Source: Rhizomys pruinosus
Taxonomy: Eukaryota; Chordata; Mammalia; Rodentia; Spalacidae
Assembly (NCBI GenBank): GCA_009823505.1
Contig: VZQC01009558.1
Span: forward strand, 543,442-607,441
Reading direction: 5' to 3'
Length of the DNA stretch: 64,000 nt
Position 1 is the stretch's first letter. The number at the start of each line of letters is the position of its first letter. Below, in pieces: positions 58,085 through 64,000 of the stretch. Below the pieces are notes generated by a model. That model was not told the DNA's origin and did not search any database. It saw only the letters and a list, made by a program, of their open reading frames with translations. A program made the translations under genes and the position numbers.

Positions 58085-58607
58085 AACTCCTGGAAAGGGA
58101 CATTTTCTGGGTGACTCAACCAACCCCATATCTGGCCTGTGTTTTTCTTAGATGCCTTCAACTTCCTTCCTCTCCTCAATGGAACCCTCCTCAGACTGTT
58201 TCATTTTCCTCCAATGCCGTGCAGGTCTGTCTCAGAACAGGATCTTGTGTTGTGAGGGAGCAAGGTGGGTTGTCATAGTTGAGAGCTATGACCTGCTCCA
58301 TCAGGTTCATGCTGATCATGGGTCGAAACGGAAACTGGTCCTGTGTCCACTGGTAAACTGAAGTCCTGCCCAGAACCCTACAGGTTCTCTTCCTGCGTCC
58401 TGGATACCCACTCGGTGACACTGTATCTAACCCTGAGCAGTGGTTGCAGGGGGCTGTGAGCGATGGCCATGCACTCAAGACTCTTGTTTAAAATTGCTAT
58501 TGAAACCTGGACAATTTAAAAGATATACTAACAGGTCTGACCTGTGTTCCTCTCCTCCCACACTGCTGTTTAGTCCTGTGCTTTGTTTAGAGACTCGCTA
58601 GGCTAAA
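57299..58607 (+). repeat. Large direct duplication, copy 1
   Basis: The segment recurs at about 62651-64000. The last 510 bases (58098-58607) are identical to 63491-64000 at a constant offset of 5393. The left part matches with many small indels. Copy 1 reads as the better-quality sequence: its B2 has a clean target duplication. No recognisable exon lies in it. Confidence 0.95.
57779..58005 (+). repeat. B2 SINE with target-site duplication
   Basis: AAAAAGAACTCCTC at 57765-57778 and 58006-58019. A CA microsatellite follows at 58029-58083. Confidence 0.96.
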
Positions 58608-58664
58608 TCTGCTAAACCCATTTTTCCTCTACGATGCATGGTCATATTTTTTCCCAGTTTTTGC

Positions 58665-58895
58665 CTCTATTATTTTATGTATTTATTATTTTTTTAATGT
58701 GTCTGAGTGTACTGTCTCTATGTAGGTTGATGCACCCGTGTCGTGCAATGCCTTGGAGGTCAGAAGAGGGCGTCGGATTTCCCTGGAACTAGAGTTAAAG
58801 ACAGTTCTTAGCCGCCATGTGGGTGCTGAGAATCGAACCCAGGTCCCCTGCAAGAGCAGTCAGCACTCCTAACCTCTGAGCCATCTCTCCAGTCA
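58665..58895 (-). repeat. B2 SINE, reverse
   Basis: TTTAATGTGTCTGAGTGTAC, GTCGTGCAATGCC and GAGCCATCTCTCCAGTC. Confidence 0.92.
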
Positions 58896-58910
58896 CTTGC
58901 CTTTATTTTT

Positions 58911-59071
58911 TTATTTATTTATTTTTTGGTCTTTTTGAGACAGGGTCTCCCTGTAGCCCCAGCTGTCCTGGAACTCACTCTGTAGACCAGGCTGGCCTTG
59001 AACTCACAAAGATCCGCCTGCCTCTGCCTCCTGAGTGCTAGGATTAAAGGCATGCGCCACCACGCCCGGCC
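58911..59071 (-). repeat. B1 SINE, reverse, with target-site duplication
   Basis: CTTGCCTTTATTTTT at 58896-58910 and 59072-59086. Confidence 0.95.
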
Positions 59072-59104
59072 CTTGCCTTTATTTTTTAATGGAGTATTTT
59101 CATT

Positions 59105-59108
<4 letters not shown>

Positions 59109-59145
<37 letters not shown>
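59109..59145. repeat. (TG)n microsatellite
   Basis: A pure TG run. Confidence 0.95.
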
Positions 59146-59146
<1 letters not shown>

Positions 59147-59149
59147 GGG

Positions 59150-59298
59150 GGGGTATGTGCATGTGAGGCCCCCTCAGAGGCTAGAGCCATTGGATTCCCT
59201 GGAGCTGATTAAAGGGGTTGTGAGCTGCCCCACATAGCTGCTGAGAGGTCCTCTGCAAGAGTGGTGCATGTTTTTAGCCGCTGAGCCATCTCTTTGCC
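59150..59298 (-). repeat. B2 SINE, reverse, diverged
   Basis: GGCTAGAGCCATTGGATTCC, AGGTCCTCTGCAAGAG and GCTGAGCCATCTCTTTGCCCC. Confidence 0.75.
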
Positions 59299-59529
59299 CC
59301 TCGTTTATATTTTTGAGACAAGCTTCTGAGGGGCAGTTTTCATGTCTGCTTAGCTTTGGTCAGCAGGTAATCGGAGGAGGCTGTGCTGAAGCATCTTGGG
59401 CTAGTGAGTCCTGTGTCCTCCTGGTGGATCTGAGTAGCCAGAGAACACGCTGCACATTAAGGCTGTTCCAGTGTGCCTTCAATTTCTCGTCCTGCAGACC
59501 CTTTGTCTCCTATCTTTGTACTATTATTT

Positions 59530-59718
59530 AATATGTTATTTTAATTATGTGTATATGTGTCTGCATGGGTGTGCGCACTGAGTGCCAGTGCCCGTGGAGG
59601 CCAGAAGGACATCAGAGCCTGTGGAGCTGGAGTTACGGGGAGTGATGAGCTACCTGATGTGGGTGCTGCGAACCGAACTCTGGTCCTCTTCAAGAGTAGC
59701 CATCTCCCCAGCCTGTCT
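59530..59718 (-). repeat. B2 SINE, reverse, diverged
   Basis: ATTATGTGTATATGTGTCTG, GAACCGAACTCTGGTCCTC and AGCCATCTCCCCAGCC. Confidence 0.75.
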
Positions 59719-59997
59719 TTTCTCTCCTTGTGTGCAGACAGACTCACTGTTAGCCAGCATGGCACGAACGACTTGGAGTCTCCCCTCAGAGATGTGTCTT
59801 TTCCAGCCATCACTATGACCTCAGGCTAGGACAGGTGAATCATTGCTCCTTCTTCTTCCTCACTCCTCCAGTCCATCACGTCTACTTACCGTTGCAGTGT
59901 AGACAACACGTGTACCACTCCTAATCAGACAGTCCCCCATTAACCATTGCTGCAGAATGGGTGGACTTCATTCCTGACTATTTCAAACAAACCACCT
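59719..59997. other. Unassigned intron sequence
   Basis: Nothing recognisable. Confidence 0.4.
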
Positions 59998-60362
59998 GTA
60001 TTAGTCACTTTTCTGTTGCTGTGATAAAACCAGCATGACCAAGGGAACTTATAAAAGGAAGAGTTTATTTGAGTTTACGATTTGATGGTTCCAGGGAATC
60101 AGAGTCCATGGCAGGAGGCATGATGGCTGGGGCTGGGGCAGAAAGCAGAGGTTCACATCTCCAATGAGCACAGGAAGTCAAGAGAGAGAGAGAGAGAGAG
60201 AAGACTGCAAGTCTTGTTAAACGCACTAAGCCCACCCCCAGTGACTTACTTCCTCCAGCATGGCCATACCTTCTAAGACCTCCTAAAGCAGCACCACCAA
60301 CTGGGGACAAAATATCTGAATACTTGAACCCTATGGGGGACACACTCATTCAAACCACAACA
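59998..60362 (+). repeat. Rodent dispersed repeat
   Basis: TTTTCTGTTGCTGTGATAAA, TATAAAAGGAAGAGTTTATT, CAGTGACTTACTTCCTCCAG and CACTCATTCAAACCACAACA. A GA run (60185-60201) lies inside. Family name not assigned. Confidence 0.7.
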
Positions 60363-60385
60363 TCACCTCTCCAGTGGTGCTGAAG

Positions 60386-60965
60386 GTAGGTGAGAGGGGA
60401 CAGGAGCAGCCCAGGCAGGAGCACCTCAGAGCCCAGGCAGGAGCACTACAGAGCCCTGCAGGAGCACCACAGAGCCCTGCAGGAGCACTACAGAGCCCAG
60501 GCAGGAGCACCACAGAGCCCAGGCAGGAGCACCACAGAGCCCAGGCAGAAGCACCACAGAGCCCAGGCAGGAGCACCACAGAGCCCTGCAGGAGCACCAC
60601 AGAGCCCAGGCAGGAGCACCACAGAGCCCTTCAGGAGCACCACAGAGTCCTGCAGGAGCACCACAGAGCCCTTCAGGAGCACCACAGAGTCCTGCAGGAG
60701 CACCACAGAGCCCAGGCAGGAGCACCACAGAGCCCAGGCAGGAGCACCACAGAGCCCAGGCAGGAGCACCACAGAGCCCTGCAGGAGCACCACAGAGTCC
60801 TGCAGGAGCACCACGGAGTCCTGCAGGAGCACCACAGAACTCTGCAGGAGTACCACAGAGTCCTGCAGGAGCACCACAGAGCCCAGGCAGGAGCACCACA
60901 GAGTCCTGCAGGAGCACCACAGAGCCCTTCAGGAGCACCACAGAGTCCTGCAGGAGCACCACACA
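60386..60965. repeat. Minisatellite, 21/22-bp units, about 26 copies
   Basis: Two unit types alternate irregularly: CCAGGCAGGAGCACCACAGAG (22-bp spacing) and CCTGCAGGAGCACCACAGAG (21-bp spacing), plus CCTTCAGG and CTCTGCAGG variants. Near the left edge GGGACAGGAGCAGCCCAGGC looks like the founder. Stop-free frames on both strands are by-products. Confidence 0.96.
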
Positions 60966-61321
60966 ACCCCCTCCTGCAGCAGCTCAGCACAGATGGTTCT
61001 AGATGCCTTTGTTCACTTCCAGAGAACCAAGCAATTTGTTTTTGTAACCAGTTGTAGCCAGCTTCATGGCTTCTTCGCATAATCTATGCTGGGGTCAAAC
61101 AGAACCTGTGTTTACAGGAGGCCAAGCACCCTATCAGCTGCCTCCTGAGAACTTCTTGAAAACACTATGGATTAAATAGATAGAAAATAGCAATCTGGAT
61201 TTTTTTTGCTTTATTCCTCTATCAGGTTAGAAACTAACAAATCACATTAGTTAACGTTGAGTACAAACAGCTTTATAAGAATATTCTCACCTCAGATTGA
61301 AAGACAATGCAAAAATCATTT
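60966..61321. other. Unassigned intron sequence
   Basis: Nothing recognisable. Confidence 0.4.
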
Positions 61322-61480
61322 TAAGAGCTGGTTGTGGTGACACACAGGCCTTTAATCTCAGCACTCAGGTAGTTGAATCTCTGTGGGATTGAAGGCAGTC
61401 TGGTCTACATAGCAAGTTCCAAGCAAATTAGGGCTATATAGGGAGACCCTGTCTCAAAAAAAAAAAAGAAAAAAGAAAAA
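61322..61480 (+). repeat. B1 SINE, diverged
   Basis: GCTGGTTGTGGTGACACACA, CCTTTAATCTCAGCACTCAG and GACCCTGTCTCAAAAAAA. Confidence 0.88.
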
Positions 61481-62062
61481 ATATTTTAAAAGAAGGTTAT
61501 TGAAAATATAATTCATTACATTTCTCAATAATGTATATATACATATATGATGACTTCTTGAAAATATCCTCTAAGAAATTAACATTAGCAAAAATTTCCT
61601 TTTTCTTTAAGTGATGTTTCCTTCTAGGGAAAAAGAAGCAATGTAAGTTGACTATATTAGCTTAGAATATACTACAGCTATATCTGACATTATCACCTAA
61701 ATATAAGCTACAGACAGGATCTAAATCCTGAAATTTATTTCCTTCTTTCATGTGTTTTCCCTGACTTTATCAGCAGACATCTCTGACTATCTCTAAGTGT
61801 TATGTGTTGTATAGACTTAATTTGGAAAGTAATTCTTCTCCTTCTTAGACTAAAAGTTGTTGAAAGTTAATATATAAAAAATGTAAGTGAATAAATAAGT
61901 ATAAAAGTGGGCCACAGACTCTTCTCAATAATTTTGGTGGAGACATATCAAATTCTATCTAGCCCATCCACTTGCTATCAGTATTGATTTATGATATGGA
62001 TATTAATTTATGATATGGATATTTATAACCTCAGGGGTTGCTCTGAAGAGTAAAGGTGTTCA
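61481..62062. other. Unassigned AT-rich intron sequence
   Basis: Includes a small direct repeat (TTGATTTATGATATGG, then TTAATTTATGATATGG, near 61984-62020). Nothing else recognised. Confidence 0.45.
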
Positions 62063-62121
62063 GGCTGAGGGTGTAGCTCAGTGGTAGAATGCTTGCCCCA
62101 TGTGTGAGGCCCTGGGTTCTG
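62063..62121 (+). repeat. ID SINE
   Basis: GAGGGTGTAGCTCAGTGGTA, GAATGCTTGCCCCATGTGTG and GAGGCCCTGGGTTC give the tRNA-Ala-derived ID head, with A and B boxes. As the remnant of a SINE it is not called as a tRNA gene. Confidence 0.75.
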
Positions 62122-62650
62122 TTCTAGTTTGTCTTCCATTGCTGTGACAAAACACCATCTCCTGCATTACAGTTCATCAATCAGGGATCCCAAGGCAGGA
62201 ACTCAGGGCAGGAATCTGGAGGCAGGAGCTGAAGCACAGGCCCTGGAGGAATGCTGTTTACTGGCTTGCTCCCCTGGCCCATGCCCAGCCTGCCCTCTTA
62301 TAAGGTACACAACAACCTGCCCAGGGTGGCACCACCCGTAGTGGGCTGGGCCCTCCCACACTACTCGACCATCAAGACAGTACTCCACAGATGTGGCCAC
62401 AGGCCAGTCCAATGGAGCCAATTCCCCAATTGAGGCTCCCTCAACCCAGGTGTGTCAAGTTGACACCAAAGCTATCCAGCACAATTGACCCCTTGTCAAC
62501 TTGACACACAAAACACATCACTATTAAACCACCACCTTTCCAGTTCTTATCCCCAAAATATGATGTTAACATTAATCACAACCTAAGACAGTACAACCTT
62601 AAAAGCCCCACAGTCCTTAAAATGTCCAAATACTTAAAAGTTCACAGTCT
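62122..62650 (+). repeat. Rodent dispersed repeat (same family as 42890-43290)
   Basis: TGTTCTAGTTTGTCTTCCAT start, GGGCTGGGCCCTCCCACAC, GTGTGTCAAGTTGACACC; it then continues further than the other copy (TGACCCCTTGTCAACTTGAC, ACATTAATCACAACCTAAGA). It stops exactly at the breakpoint of the large duplication. Confidence 0.75.
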
Positions 62651-63447
62651 ATTACAAATAACTTTTAAATACTATGTACATCCTTCAATAGTATGTTAAA
62701 TTTTTTACTATTTTACTCATGTCAAAGAAAATTGACATAGCAAGTGTTACGGTAAGGCAATCGGTCCTGACAGCCGAGTAATCGATCTCAAGAGATAACT
62801 AGAGACATGTTTGGTGCCGACTCTCCATCTCACAAGATTAAGAACACTACACATTTACAGAACAACACAAGTAGTGCAGCCCGAAGGGACCACAAGACTT
62901 TGGCCCTTTTTTTCTAATTAGCTGTCCGCAAGCCCAGATGGGAGTCCATGCTATGTGAACTCGTGGGACCCAATTCTTCATCACTGTGATCTGCAGAGGG
63001 ATCCTGATCAATGGCCAGCTGCTTGAGAGAGGGGAGGAGATGGAGAAAAGCCTTCTGAAAATCTCCTGAGAAATGCATTCCTTCTTCACAACGCTCTGTC
63101 TCTTGCCAAGAGGAGCTATGTACTTTGGGAATTTAAAAAAGGAATCTCCTGCGGGGGCTGGAGAAATGGCCTGCAGTTAGATGCGCCGACTGCTTTTGCA
63201 AGGACCAAGTGGTCGAGTCCCCGGCACACAGTGGTGGCTGAGACCGGTCTTAACTCAAGTTCTCAGGGGAATCCCGACACCCTCCGTATCCTATCCACGG
63301 CATTGCATAGACAACAGGTGCTCAGAAACTGCATGCATGCAGGACATCAGTGTACATCATACATATAAAGAATAATAAAATAAAAATAAAAAAAAAGAAC
63401 TTCCTCAAAAAGACAAACGACACACATCACATTATCACACACACTAC

Positions 63448-63478
<31 letters not shown>

Positions 63479-64000
63479 AACTCTGGAAATGGACATTTTC
63501 TGGGTGACTCAACCAACCCCATATCTGGCCTGTGTTTTTCTTAGATGCCTTCAACTTCCTTCCTCTCCTCAATGGAACCCTCCTCAGACTGTTTCATTTT
63601 CCTCCAATGCCGTGCAGGTCTGTCTCAGAACAGGATCTTGTGTTGTGAGGGAGCAAGGTGGGTTGTCATAGTTGAGAGCTATGACCTGCTCCATCAGGTT
63701 CATGCTGATCATGGGTCGAAACGGAAACTGGTCCTGTGTCCACTGGTAAACTGAAGTCCTGCCCAGAACCCTACAGGTTCTCTTCCTGCGTCCTGGATAC
63801 CCACTCGGTGACACTGTATCTAACCCTGAGCAGTGGTTGCAGGGGGCTGTGAGCGATGGCCATGCACTCAAGACTCTTGTTTAAAATTGCTATTGAAACC
63901 TGGACAATTTAAAAGATATACTAACAGGTCTGACCTGTGTTCCTCTCCTCCCACACTGCTGTTTAGTCCTGTGCTTTGTTTAGAGACTCGCTAGGCTAAA
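62651..64000 (+). repeat. Large direct duplication, copy 2 (probable assembly artefact)
   Basis: From 62651 to about 63490 it matches 57299-58097 with frequent one- to few-base insertions, deletions and clustered mismatches, including a badly garbled B2 at 63152-63365 and CA tract. From 63491 to the window end it is identical to 58098-58607. This switch fits raw long-read gap filling joined to a redundant contig. Confidence 0.9.

Larger units (their letters stand above)
43841..64000 (+). other. Hephl1: Hephl1 intron 2 (5' part, at least 20 kb)
   Basis: The intron starts with GTAATT right after exon 2 and continues to the window edge. The expected next exon (continuation of cupredoxin domain 1 after the codons for NKDSEG) was looked for on the plus strand and not found. 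The intron is filled with SINEs, a truncated L1, a 50-bp and a 21/22-bp minisatellite, and a suspect duplication at the right end. Part of its apparent length may be artefactual. Confidence 0.75.

Noticed and set aside
58152..58478. Identical 69- and 95-codon open frames at 58.2 and 63.6 kb, considered as Hephl1 exon 3 or a duplicated gene
   Set aside because: Neither peptide resembles cupredoxin domain 1. Their repetition is explained by the large duplication, and no suitable splice sites in the correct phase were seen.
60374..61082. Open frames of 227-230 codons (and minus-strand frames of up to 178)
   Set aside because: 21/22-bp minisatellite; several frames are open at once and no known domain appears.
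62063..62121. Possible tRNA gene (A and B boxes present)
   Set aside because: The sequence is the head of an ID SINE; the acceptor stem does not pair and it is followed by another repeat.
1..64000. An undescribed multi-gene system
   Set aside because: The window has one recognisable gene (two exons), repeats and unassigned non-coding DNA; nothing indicates a further gene cluster.

Overview
The window is nuclear DNA from a rodent. It is dense with rodent-lineage SINEs (B1, B2, B3, B4, ID) and L1 fragments, has long microsatellites, and carries two exons of a vertebrate multicopper ferroxidase gene separated by a large GT-AG intron. The B2, B1 and L1 copies differ consistently from the mouse and rat consensus as I remember it, which suggests a non-murine muroid or other myomorph species. 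The species cannot be fixed from the sequence alone. It is a draft assembly: there is a 983-base run of N, a lone N at the edge of a tandem array, and what looks like a false duplication at the right end.

Layout. Positions 1-23.6 kb are intergenic DNA upstream of the gene: SINEs, four minisatellites (481-1514, 5766-6566, 8092-8925, 9578-11275), the N gap, and a diverged local duplication (15.57-15.92 kb against 17.20-17.38 kb). The only recognisable protein-coding gene is Hephl1 (hephaestin-like 1, zyklopen), on the plus strand. A TATA-like box lies at 23636. Coding exon 1 (23718-23887) carries the start codon, signal peptide and first strand of cupredoxin domain 1. Coding exon 2 (43596-43840) follows a 19.7 kb intron and holds the first His-X-His copper-ligand pair. 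The remaining 20 kb is the start of intron 2. I found no third exon, so the rest of the gene must lie to the right.

Introns 1 and 2 contain a dead L1 5' part (ORF1 plus the start of ORF2, 38.3-40.3 kb, minus strand), a 5'-truncated L1 3' part (50.6-52.9 kb, minus strand, with recognisable reverse-transcriptase motifs), many SINEs with visible target-site duplications, and three more minisatellites (42.1, 47.65 and 60.4 kb).

Most notable observations: (1) three minisatellites have grown inside or directly on SINE copies (B3, B4, B2 tail); (2) a 52-bp array shows a two-allele variant map with degenerate units at one end only; (3) the right end repeats 57.3-58.6 kb at an offset of 5393 bp, switching abruptly from indel-rich to exact identity, which points to an assembly error rather than biology. 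I see no undescribed gene system. The long open frames over the tandem arrays are by-products of stop-free repeat units.
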